64,000 nucleotides of DNA from Argopecten irradians. Its lineage: Eukaryota > Mollusca > Bivalvia > Pectinida > Pectinidae. The notes under the pieces were generated by a model. The model did not search any database. It was given only the letters and a program-made list of their open reading frames with translations, and had not been told where the DNA came from. Positions 1-12,000 of the stretch are shown one piece after another. A program made the translations under genes and the position numbers. The DNA lies in contig NC_091137.1 of the NCBI RefSeq assembly GCF_041381155.1, forward strand, positions 18,149,655-18,213,654, in the 5' to 3' direction. Numbering within the stretch: the first letter of the stretch is position 1; every line of letters starts with the position of its first letter.

Positions 1-329
1 CGGACTTGAACTATCTTTCCATGACACATAACCAGTACGTGGTTTAATTTAAACCTGTATGCAGTTAATTTGTTTTTTTTATAACTTCTACTAAACATCC
101 TTATCATAAATTAAATTATATGATAATATTTATTGATACATTATACTTTATATTAATCAATTCAAATAAACATTACAGTACGAATGATTTCCAGTAATCA
201 ACGGTAATTTTATGTTGCAATAAATATTATGTTTCTGATCGAAATAAATATTTCCATCTAGTCCATATAGACTACAGAATAAATAGATCTTTCTCATATC
301 TCTGTAACACATCTAGTCTGTCTGTGGTC

Positions 330-545
330 TGAATGTAGTGGACATATTATCTGAACACGATGTCCTACTGTAATGGACACCGTGTTCACACGTAGTGCAC
401 TCCGTGTCCATCTGTAGTCTAAACCTCGTGCACTCCGTGTCTACCTTTAGTCTAAACCTCGTGCACTCCGTGTCTACCTGTGGGGTAAACCTCGTGCACT
501 CCGTGTCCACTCGTAGTTCACACCGTGTGCACAATGTATAACCTT
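330..545. repeat. 33-bp minisatellite, about 6 units
   Basis: Degenerate tandem repeat built around CTCGTGCACTCCGTGTC and TAGTCTAAAC, period 33 bp. The reverse strand is an open frame repeating VDTECTRF; the in-frame 33-bp period explains this, and there is no sign of a gene. Confidence 0.85.
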
Positions 546-755
546 TAGTCTACTACCAACTGTAGCTACATGTGTATGATAAATTGTTGTTTTGTGTTTC
601 TTATTTGTTATTGTTTTTTTGGAAAAAAAGTACCCAGGTAAGTTATGAAATATTTGTGAGTGAGACGACAATTGTGACGTCAAAATGATAATGACGTCAT
701 AATAGCGCTTGAAGTTTATTGTCTATTTGACTACCAACTACGCTTGATAAGGTTA

Positions 756-945
756 CATTCCGTCTTTGAACATTACAGAGTTAGTTCCCTTGCGGGAAGG
801 TATCCATTGTGACGTCATTATTTTATGGGCGCAATTTACGTCGTTTTCTCCGAAAAGTATGACGTTACGCTCGCAAATATACTTGACGTCACAACCTATA
901 CCTACTGCAAGGGCAGATACCTCTGTAATATGCAAATACAGAATT
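756..945. mobile_element. Palindromic CRE-bearing MITE, family A copy 1
   Basis: Imperfect palindrome. The left end ATTCCGTCTTTGAACATTAC pairs with the right end GTAATATGCAAATACAGAAT. Internal arms carry TGACGTCA at 810-817 and 884-891. Same family as the copies at 3343, 8306, 26297, 33172, 41473 and 63513. No coding capacity. Confidence 0.85.
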
Positions 946-1570
946 GTGGGACTGCAATGAAAATGCAAATATTGAAATAATGATCCAAGTAATTGCATAG
1001 GATATATATAGCTACTCTCTGTTTTGTTTTCATCAAAGAAGACATTCCGGTGACAAATGAAAAATCTTGGGTCCGCTATCTTGGGTACAAGTTGTAACGT
1101 TACGCTACAGTTCTGCTGGTACGGCGCGGTCCATTTGAGTTAAAGCACAACTGGTACGAATTGTAACTCGAACAAACGAATATTATTCAGGATATTGTTC
1201 AAACAGCGTAAACGGTTTTACGTTAGTGTTACAAGCGCTTTTTCGACCATGAATGATTTGATCAAGCACGTCATTGTCCCTGATGATAATATTTTTTTGA
1301 CATTTGATGTGGGGTGTTCAAGTCAACACTGAATGTGGGGTGTTCAAGTCAACACTGAAAGTTTATGGTAATTTTTCGTGGTTTGTAAATTATTAAGCTG
1401 TAAACGTAAAATTCACTTTGTTAAATTGATATTGAAGATTATACCAAGGCATTTGACTTGTAGGTAGATATTTACTGTAACCATCTTTTATAAGTTTCAG
1501 TGTTTGCACTGACTTTGCAATGAAAGGGTGATGCCTTCAATTCATCTGTTCATGCACAGGCGAATGACGC

Positions 1571-1690
1571 TCTGTCAATAATATATAGCATAAATATAAA
1601 AAATACCCTGTATATTTTATGAACCGTAGTATATAGGGGTAATATATATATGTATGCTATATATTATTGACAGAACGCCAAGCTCCAGTC
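1571..1690. repeat. Short inverted repeat upstream of STRAD start exon
   Basis: TCTGTCAATAATATATAGCA is followed about 70 bp later by its reverse complement TGCTATATATTATTGACAGA; weaker pairing extends outward (GACGC/GCCAAGC side). Likely a small MITE or foldback, 165 bp upstream of the start exon. Confidence 0.8.
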
Positions 1691-1854
1691 GTTCATGCAT
1701 ATGGTTTCTTGTGTTTGTTTTGATATGAATTTAGTATCCTCATCTTTCTATCAAGATGTCAATTGGTCTCGCATTAGACCCATCTTTATGTGATGTTTGA
1801 AAATTGTCAGTATTCCATCTCTAAAAAGTTTTCAATTTGTTTTTTGTTTTTCAG

Positions 1855-1988
1855 ATCAACTCATATGTAGTTGATGATTTTATTCAAAGTAAAGATTCAC
1901 CACACATACTTCTGGAGAATTGAAGATTGATTTAGAAGTGTTACAGTCACGCAGATGTACATAGATTTAATGTGTCATGTCCCTTCTG
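1855..1988 (+). other. STRADA: STRAD 5' UTR/start exon
   Basis: An acceptor (T-rich tract, CAG at 1852-1854) opens this exon and CTG|GTAAGT closes it. Only the last 12 nt code: ATG TCC CTT CTG, giving MSLL. The start was chosen because it is in phase with the 6508 exon and gives [15 protein letters not shown], which follows the human STRADB N-terminus pattern (MSLL-C-C-S-TQ). Because the exon begins with an acceptor, at least one earlier untranslated exon must exist upstream; I could not place it. Confidence 0.75.
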
Positions 1989-4900
1989 GTAAGTCTTACC
2001 TTATGTAATATATGTACTATGTAACAATCTACTTTTGAGGGTAGATATTAGAAATAATAATTATAAGGTTAATGGTAAAAATGTGTGTTAAACAATGTTG
2101 ATTCCCTTAGAAATCCTATGACATCAAACATACAAATACGAAATTCTTAAAAAAATATATAATCAATTCAAAATAACAGGATCTAATAACTCATACTTTG
2201 TGTATTATTATCATTGCAAAGAGGGATCAAATAAAATTTCAAAAAGTATTTCATATTCAGTATATAACATTACAATTTTCATATTCAAACTGTTTCCATT
2301 CCTGGCTGTATTGTTTGAAATGATAACTGAAGACAACTTAATAGAGTTGTAGTTTCTATTGAATGTTTTGTGTAAACTCATGACTGAAATTAATATAATT
2401 AGCTATTATTATTATTCACAGAATAAAGTAATTATTCCTAGCCTCAACATCTTGAATATAACTATACTGTCAACTTTAGATGTATATATTTCATTTCATA
2501 GAAATTATATTCAATGCCACAAATGGTTTAGACTTATAATTTCAATACTATAACATTTGAAATAAATTTCTGGGCATTTCTATTCTTTTAACAGGTCTAA
2601 TTAAATGTGAGTGTTGTGGCTATTGATACATTTTAATTTCTAATATTTTTTTTTATAGTTTTGTACATTATAGATATAAAGTACACTCCTTGATATTTTT
2701 ACATTAAAATAAGTATATACTAGTTAGTATCTAGTCAGACTATCCAATGTCTTCACACTGTAGAGTTTTGATTCATGAAGATAAGTATTTATAATATATA
2801 ATTATCATAAAATAAGCAAAGATGATTTTCATACTCCTTCCATTTACAAGATAGCCTTACACATCTTATGTGGTGCATATATAATATATTGTTGTCCTTT
2901 TATATAACCTCCTGTTCTGATTCAAAAACATTACCCAGCTCACTGGCAGCTTCATTCTGATTTTGGATTTACATGTACCAAGGTACAAGTATTTATATTG
3001 AAATAAAAGTATGTCTCTGTAATTCCCCATCCCTGAATTTCAAGGTGCAGGTTAGAAGTACAAAATTTACCTGATCGTTATTTTGAACTATTAAATTTAA
3101 TAATGGACTTGAAAGTATATATGATATAATACCCAGTATATGCATGCTTGAGTGTATCATTTACACTGTAACACATTGTTTCTTTTTAGAATACAAACTA
3201 ATTATACATGGTGGTGGGACAATATTTGGTTTATGAAGATATTTTCCTGTTTATTATACAGATATGTCTGTAATATTTTTCTTGATTATTTATAATAAGC
3301 CCATATTTTGACTCTGTTCATCCTATTTATTGATGTCTATTTGTATTCTGTATTTGCACATTACAGAGTTATCTGCCCTTGCAGGTAGGTATTGATTGTG
3401 ACTTCATGTGTTTGTGAGCGTAACATCATACGTTTCAGCGAAAATGACGTGAATTGCATTCACAAAATTATGACGTAACAATCGATACCAGCTACCCACC
3501 AGGGAGTTAAGTCTGGAAGGCCAAAAACAATATATGCATGTTTCAGGTTACATGACTGAAAAAAATAGGGTAGGTCGGTCGGGAATTTATTTTATTTTAT
3601 GTTTTTATTTTTTAGCTCACCTGGTCCGAAGGACCAAGGTGAGCTTATGCCATACCGTGGCGTCCGTCGTCCGTCCGTCCGTCCGTCAACAATCGACTTC
3701 TTCTCCATAACCGCTGGTCGGATTTCAACAAAATTTGACTGGTAGCATTCTTATGGGCTACTAACTGAAAATTGTACAAATGATGGGGCTGACCCCCCAG
3801 GGGCCTGAGGGGCGGGGCCAAAAGGGGTCAATTTGGCTATTTCCATTTTTAACGACTTCTTCTCTGAAACTAAGCATGGGATAGCACCCAAAATGCAATG
3901 GTAGCATCCTTATAGGGTGAAGATTCAAAATTGTACAAATGGTGGGGCTGACCCCCTGGGGGGCCTGAGGGGCGGGGTCAAAAAGTTTCAGTTTGGCTAT
4001 TTCCATATAAACGACTTCTTCTCTGAAACTAAGCATGGAATAGCATGCATAATGCAATTGTTGCATCCTTATAGGGTGGGGATTCAAAATTGTACAAATG
4101 ATGGGGCTGACCCCCTGGGGGCCTGAGGGGTGGGGTCAAAAGGGGTCAATTTGGCTTTTCCATATAAGCGACTTCTTCTCTGAAACTAAGCATGGGATAG
4201 CACTCATAATGCAATAGTAGCATCGTTATAGGGTGGGAATTCAAAATTGTACAAATGATGGGACTGACCCCACGGGGGCAAGAGGGGGGGGGGGGGTCAA
4301 AAGGGGTCAATTTGACTATTTCCATATAAACAACTTCTTCTCTGAAACTAAGTATGGGATAGCACTCATAATGCAATTGTAGCATCCTTATAGGGTGGGG
4401 ATTCAAAATTGTACAAATGATGGGTCTGACCCCCCAGGGGCCTGAGGGGCGGGGCCAAAAGGGGTCAATTTGGCTATTTCCATATAAATGACTTCTTCTC
4501 TGAAACTGAGTATGGGGTAGCACTCATAATGCAATGGTAGTATCCTTATAGGGTGAGGATTCAAAATTGTACAAATGATGGGGCTTACCCCACAGGGGCC
4601 AGAGGGGGGGGTCAAAAGGGGTCAATTTGACTATTTCCATATAACAACTTCTTCTCTGAAACTTAGTATGGGATAGCACTCATAATGCAATGGTAGCATC
4701 CTTATAGGGTGGGGATTCAAAATTGTACAAATGATGGGACTGACCCCCTGAGGGCCAGAGATGCAGGGCCGAAAGGGGTCAATTTGGCTATTTCCATATA
4801 AATGACCTCTTCTCTGAAACTAAGCATGAAATAGCACTCATAATGCAATGGTATCATCCTTATAGGGTGTGGATTCAAAATTGTACAAATGATGGGACTG

Positions 4901-7900
4901 ACCCCCGGGGGGCCAGAGGGATGGGGCCAAAAGGGGTCAATTTGGCTATTTCCATATAAACGACTTCTCTGAAACTAAGCATGGGAGAGCACTCATAATG
5001 CAATGGTAGCATCCTTATAGGGTGATGATTCAAAATTGTTCAAATGATGGGGCTGACCACCGGGGCCTTAGGCGCGGGGCCTAAAAGGTTAATAAGGTTA
5101 CTATTTTTATATAAATTACTTCCTCTCTAAAACTATGTATTGGATAGCATATTCGTTTGGTATCTATAGCATCATTATATGGTTGGTATTCAAAATTAAA
5201 CAAATCATGGAGTCAATTTTGCTAAAAAAATTTTAGGAGAGGTGGGGGAGGGGTTGAGTTGCTTTATAATACTACATTACAAAGTAATTTGTCTTTCAGG
5301 CTTAAGGCTAGCTAGAAGTCTTTTATTTCTCATTACCATAATTGAACTTTATCTGGATAAACTTAAAGCCAGCATAAAAATCTAAATTGAAAACTTCACA
5401 CAATTCATTTTTGTTTTGAAAAAGTGTGATAAAATAGGTAGGGTCGGAGGTAAAAACTAGGATAGGTAGGGGTACCTGAAACATACATATTTTTTTTTTT
5501 TTTGGCCTAATATGCAAAGACGGGATATGGTCTGTAATGTAGTTTTTAAATTTGCATATATATTCATACCACCTCCCCCAACAAGATAAGAGGAGAGAAG
5601 TGTTAATGAAACCAGCTTGTCTGTCGATCTCCTCAACAACTCCTCCTTAACTACTGGTTCTACCGGTATTTCAATGAATCTTGGCAGCAATGTTGGAGAC
5701 CATATACACTTAGATGTACAAAAAGCCTTTATTTTTCAAAACATACATCTACATGTGCAGAAATCCTTTGCTTTCCGAAGCATTAATTTTAGAATTAATT
5801 TTTTCCCCTGGCCAGTTGTTGTAATATACATGTGTTGATGTATTTAATTTGACACATCACATGCTACAGTACACGGTTTCCATTGAAACAATGATGGAAC
5901 ATTTGGCTGCTACGGTATCAAGTAAGGGGTAGTGAAGGATAGTTAGCGATTGGCTTAAAAGTCTGTCTATTATATATTATTGTCTACTCTATTATTAATC
6001 ATAAACAATATCTTATTATAGAACAATACAAACATCTTAAAGGGTAACTTTAATGCCTCAGACATCTGCAGGATTTGATGATGTATTGTAAGACTTATGG
6101 TTTTGATAGAATTTTCTATGAAGTAGCTACTATGTAGCGGGATTGGACTGGGTCGATCATCGGTGACCAGGTAGCTCAGTCCGTAGAGCACTCGGCTAGT
6201 GTTCGGAGGGTCCTGGGTTCGAATCCTGGTATAGTCGCTACACTTTCTCCTCTCCTGTTACAGAATTGGCACCCAACAAAATAATCCACGGTAGTGGTGT
6301 TTGGAAGGGTCTCGTATGTCTTTGAGGCAAAGACTTCAAGATATATATATTATATATACCTATATATCTTACCAATCACCTCTGTGTAACGATGCTCAGT
6401 ATGAAAGTATTTAATGCATGAATGGCCAATTCGACAAGTGTATCAGATTGTAACAGACACTGATTTAATTGTGGTAATTAATTGATAAGTGGTGTGACAT
6501 TTTTCAGCAGCAATGCACCTGTGCCAGTTCAAAAACCCAAGAATCACCATCATCTGTTCCATACGGTCGTAAACATCCTAATTCATCTGCGGTAAGTTTC
6601 TTGTTTTTGTCACCTAAAGTCAACTTTTAAATAAATGAGTTTGACAAATTAAAACGTCAGAATGATTCCCGGGGAAGTTTGCTGCTTTAAGTTTTGTCTT
6701 TTGAGGTTGAAATGTTTGGTATTTACATCACTCTTTGCATCAAAACAAATACTGCATTGTCATACCTATGTCACAGGCATTCAGTGATATTCATCCGATA
6801 GATTTAACCAAAAAAACAAAAAAAAATTGGAATTGCTGAGAAAATGAATGGACATCAGTAGAAACGTATAATCCAACACTAAATTGATTCCTTACTATTC
6901 TTATTATTTAAAGACAGACATTTTTTCAAATGAGTCAGTTACAATAATGATTTTTGAATAAAAAAAAACCAGAGTTTATATTGATATATTTTATATGGTT
7001 TATTTGTGCTAACTGCTTGCAATGTCTAACTTGTTTATGGTAAGTAACTCATTTACCCCTGAAATTTCATAATGGACTGGTCTAGTCTTTAATTTAGAGG
7101 AGCCTAAATGTATCTTCAGGGGTGAATGTGTTTAAATGTTTTAAAAAGTAAAATAATTATGTAAAATTATTTTAAGTGAGTATTTACACCATTTAGTTAT
7201 GTAAATTAACAATGTTATGGTTTTAACAGTAAAACTCTGTTTTGAGTGAGTATATTTATTATTTATTTTTACTTGTTATGTATCTATTCTGTTGTTGTTG
7301 GTGGGAAAGAAAAGATATATTAATGTTACACAATTTTTTATATTATTTCATAGTAGCTTTTTAAAATCTGGTTATGTTTGGTTGTATATTTCAGAAAATA
7401 TTGATGAGTTTAAATAACTACTGCAAATTTATATAAGGAAATGCAGATAAAATTTTCATACTTGAGTTGTTTTTTAATTTAACCATAAAAATACTTAAAG
7501 AGTCAACAGAGAATATTTTATATAACATTCCATCATAATAACAGAAATAAGAAAGATTTTACTCAATTATTGACTTCTTCCAATATAATACATGTAGTAC
7601 CTTGTGTATTACTTCAGACTGGATCACTAGGAGATCCGTTAATTGTTATGCATGTGCCTGCCGTACATATCATTCTTTATCTTACTTAATTGTTACGTCT
7701 GTCAAATATGTTAATGGTGCAGGGTTCTGTCACATTTATGTTTAATGGGGGGGAAAATGAGAAAAGAAGTAATTTCATTATACAGTGTATTTAAATCCAA
7801 AGCCTTTTCAGGAAATATATTGCTTGATTTCTGGATCATAATAAATTTGTTATGATACTAGAAGGGTCCAACATTTCCAGAAATATGTCGGATGGTCTGT

Positions 7901-8994
7901 TGAAGTAGTTAGTTCTGAAAAGCAATCTAATAAACACATTGCTGATTAATTTGTTTTGCATGATTCTGTTTAGTTCACAAGCATGCCTTTGTTCCATGTT
8001 CCCCACCTTATCTGTAAATTCATCCGATCCTTTCTTGATTTTCAAAGTGTTAATAGTTAGTAGCAGCCGTGTTAATAAATATAAGTACTTGATGCTGTGC
8101 TTGCTCATCATGAGGCAATTAATATTTATGCATTAAATATTAAAAGTTTTATCATGGTTATAATCTGTGCAAAAATATCACCTTAATATGATCAGCTGGT
8201 AATTAAATCGATGTTTAGGATCGTAAAGAAGTGATAAGAGATACTTTGTAACTCCTTATTCCAGTAAGATATTTGTTGATTGTGTGCATGTTTATATACC
8301 ATGTAATTCTGTCTTTGCATATTATAGAGTTGCCTCCCTTGCTGGTTGGTATCCATTGTAACACCATTATTTTGTGAGAAAAATTCATGTCTTTTTCGTT
8401 AAAAAGTATGACGTTACGCTCACAGACACATGACGTCACAATCATTACTTACTCGCAAGGACAGATTTCTCTGTAATGTGCAAATACAGAATATCTTAAC
8501 TGGGTGATTATCTCATAAATAAAAAAAAAATTTGCTATTTAAGTAAGCTGGTAAATTTCCTATGGCCACAACTTAATTAACACAAAATTAAGTTTGCAAG
8601 TTTATTGAACACAAAAAGAAACCTAGTATGACAGAATAGTCAGAATATGTAGAAAAAGATAAAGACAATGAATATATAGAGAAAGGCATAACCTTCAGTC
8701 CTGATGCCATACTATTTGTCCATCTAGACTGGCCACCAGTCTCTAGGTTATTCAAAACATCATTAAGATTTGGCTTGGTTATCTTTGTCTTTACTCTATG
8801 TCTGATTCTAGTCCAAGTTTCAAACTAAGGGGAGATAATCTAATATGTAGAACTCTGCTGAGAAACTCCATCAACAACTTTAGGTCTGGTGGCAAGTCTA
8901 CATATTATATCATCATCATGACCCCCAAATCTATTCCTATACCCTTTAAAAAAATTTCCATGATAGATCATACTGGGGACAATTCAATAAAGAT

Positions 8995-9038
<44 letters not shown>

Positions 9039-12000
9039 TAATCTAGTGGTCAATAGATCAGCTTACTGTACATAGTTATTTCATGTTTTATACCATCAGA
9101 ACCTTCAGTAAATAAAATACATCATTTTGAAATATTTTCAATTTCAACAAATTGTATTTCATAAAATATGAAAGGGATCAATCAACAGGCTAAGTCTATA
9201 CAGGTTCTCTCACAGAACCTGTATAGGCTTGAAATATTTTGAAAGATGCTGCTGACAAATTTGTAATTATCATATATACTGAGATGTATCGCCTTACCAT
9301 CTGTTAGACAAATTTAATTAGGGCCCCGCATCGAGATGCGGGTGCCCTATAGTAATCAGGTTGTCCGTCCGTCCGTCTGTTTGTCCGTCCGTCCGTCTGT
9401 CTGTCCGTTTTTTTTCTTTTGCACATTAATGATGGAAGGGAGTGGAGTATTTTCCCCATATTTTACATGATGATTCCCCATCCATCCTAGATCTGCTTGG
9501 TAATTTTTCAGGCTGAAATTAAATTAAAAAATCGGCCATCTTGGATTTTAACATTTAAAAAAATCACAATGTTGTTGCTCTTAACTGATAAACATTTTGT
9601 TATAACATTATGATGCAAAGTTGTTCAGAATTAAACAAGGAGTTGACTGTCCAAAGGTAAGGTCATGGGCCAAGGTTACTAAGTCAAAGGTCAAGGTCAA
9701 ATTTAAAAAAATTATTTTCTCATGAACATTTTGCTACAACATTTATAATGAAGCAGAGTTGTTCAGAATTAAACAAGAAGTCAACTCACCAAAGTTTTGA
9801 CTGACCAAAGGTAAGATCATGGGGTCACTGCATCAAAGGTTGTGGACACATTTTCCATTTTTGGACTTATTAACAATTTGTTATGACATAATAAATAAAA
9901 TTATTCATTGCTTAATATATTAATTAAAGTCAATATGATTTGAATCAAAATGGCTACATGATATGATTAGAATCAAAAAGGCTGCAAATCAGTCATCTTG
10001 GCACGTCAGACACATAGCGGGGCCCTTTCTGACGTGTCAGTGTTCTAGTTTTTTTTCTATTTCAGAGTCACTATCAGAAAGATGGAGTGAGTCCTGGAGA
10101 CCCAGGGGACAACCAAATACATTCCACAATGATGTCATCAGGAAATTTTGCACCAGATACCAAACATTATGAGTTGTACACTGTTATAGGTAAGAGGATC
10201 AAATACAAAAATGTATATAATTAACGTAGTCAACCTACAGGGTTTTTTCAGTCTGATTTGGGGCCGAATTTCGGCCCCATTCCCCATGGCAAATCCTCTT
10301 AATTTTTCCCAATTCAAGTCTTAAATTTCCCAAAATTAAAGTTTATTGAAGACTATCCAAAAACATTGCATGAACTTAGTTGGCTAGGGCTTTAAATATT
10401 TGTGAATTGGCTTCAGAAAAGTACATAAACTACACTGGAAATAAAAAGTCTGATTAGTTATGCTTTATTTCATATTTCATAATTTTTCTCAAATCTTGGT
10501 TTTGTCGCACATTTTCTCAAATTCAATGCTACTGGCCCCATTCCCAGAGTGAGAAAAAGCTCTGACCTTATTAGTGCCCTCCAATGAATAGATGAAAACT
10601 GTATAGCATATTTCCTTGAGTATAAGCCACATTCCAAATACAGGTTTAAATGCTGCAGCATTTGCACTATTTCATTCAAAGGTTAGTCCAGAGGTTCTTT
10701 TAAGAGCCCCCTCATAAAAAAAAATAAGTGCCCTGTGTGATTATTAAGTGAAATATGGTAGTTCAGTTCAGAAAGAGTAACTTTAACATACAAATATACC
10801 TTAAAGATGCTCCACCGCTGACAATTGGTATTTTTTTCACTATCAAAAACAGGAGCAGACGATTTCATATTTTTCTTCAGTTTTAAAAGTTACTTACTTT
10901 ACACCATTACCACCATTGAAAAGTTTGAGCTTCTAATTTTACTTCAAGTTGAAAATATAAAAAATAATTAATTGCATCCCGAAAAAAATCTGTGGCACTA
11001 TATCATACATGGAATGAAGTACTGATTGCGCATGCACCAAAGGCAAAATAAATTATCTTATATTATTTTTTGTGTTAATTAGACATATATATACAAGATT
11101 AAACACCAATTATTGTTCTAATGTTGAATGCCATTTTTGCTCTGTCGGCGGTGGAGCATCTTTAACTTGCTGACTAAGTCATTGTGAAGAATGGATTGAC
11201 CTTTAATCTTGATTTGTTTTGTCAAGGTCATAGATAACTGTTTCATGTTAGAAGTTATTATCAGTACTATGTTGATTTTGTGTGACAGGGCGTGGATGTA
11301 ATGATCGTGCTAGTATAATACTTACCAAACACATACCTTCAGGAAAACACATCGCCATCAAAAAGACGAATCTCGAGTCATGTGACATTGACTTCTCAGT
11401 TCTCCAGGTAATGATCGCTCTCTTATACACCTGTTTGTACCTGTAAATTTATTTACCAGGTAATGATCAGTGTCTATACCTGTAAATCTATTTCCCATTT
11501 CTTTCAATGAAGAAGTTACCATATGATAGGGTGTAGAGAGTTTGTTAAATGCTATCTTTAATTGCTGTTACTGTGGTTGAATTCATTGAAAAGTGTAATA
11601 ATTTAAAAATTGGCCCGGCAAACCACTTAGTACAATATTTTACTTAAAAATTAAAAACTCCATGTTATCTCTTACAGAATGAGGTCATATTATGCCGCCA
11701 GTTGCAACATGAGAAAGTCTTACCCATGCTCACCACATTTGTACATAACCATGAGCTCTGGACAGTGATGCCACTCATGGCATATGGTCAGTATGTACAT
11801 TGACCACTGGTCAACATTTGAGATCATTTTGAAATAAATACATGTACATTGTTCAGTAGCTTGTGTCTAAGTGTCTTACAATATTCTTTTGTCAATAATT
11901 TTGGTATTGTTAATTAATATCACACTTTCCGTATGTCAATTATCGTTGATCAACTAATCAAAAAAAAGTGTCCCATAAGTAATTTCAAATTGGGAAACAT

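Larger units (their letters stand above)
1..1854. other. 5' flank of STRAD, non-coding
   Basis: No coding exon seen. It holds a 33-bp minisatellite (about 330-545), two CRE-like TGACGTCA sites (675-682, 692-699), a CRE-bearing MITE (756-945), a TATATATA stretch at 1002-1010 that could be a TATA box, a 26-bp direct duplication (about 1308-1359) and a small palindrome (1571-1690). The untranslated first exon of STRAD and its promoter should lie here; the position is unproven. Confidence 0.5.
1989..6507. other. STRAD intron 1
   Basis: 4.5-kb intron with no supported coding sequence. It contains family A MITE copy 2 (3343-3518), a large tandem-unit repeat (3614-5240), and a tRNA-derived SINE (6165-6340). 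Other parts are unique-looking AT-rich sequence. Confidence 0.8.
6592..10065. other. STRAD intron 2
   Basis: No supported coding sequence. Contains family A MITE copy 3 (8306-8492), an (AT)n microsatellite (9003-9034), and a mollusc-type repeat (9320-10048) that ends only about 18 bp before the exon 3 acceptor. Confidence 0.8.

Noticed and set aside
3761..4615. Frames of 108-125 aa on the minus strand
   Set aside because: Tandem ~158-bp repeat units in STRAD intron 1; no gene signals.
6165..6240. Functional tRNA gene
   Set aside because: A and B boxes are good, but the anticodon stem does not pair well and an extended SINE-type tail follows.
9963..10172. 69-aa frame overlapping STRAD exon 3
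   Set aside because: Starts in the upstream repeat and is in a different frame from the conserved exon, which reads [17 protein letters not shown].
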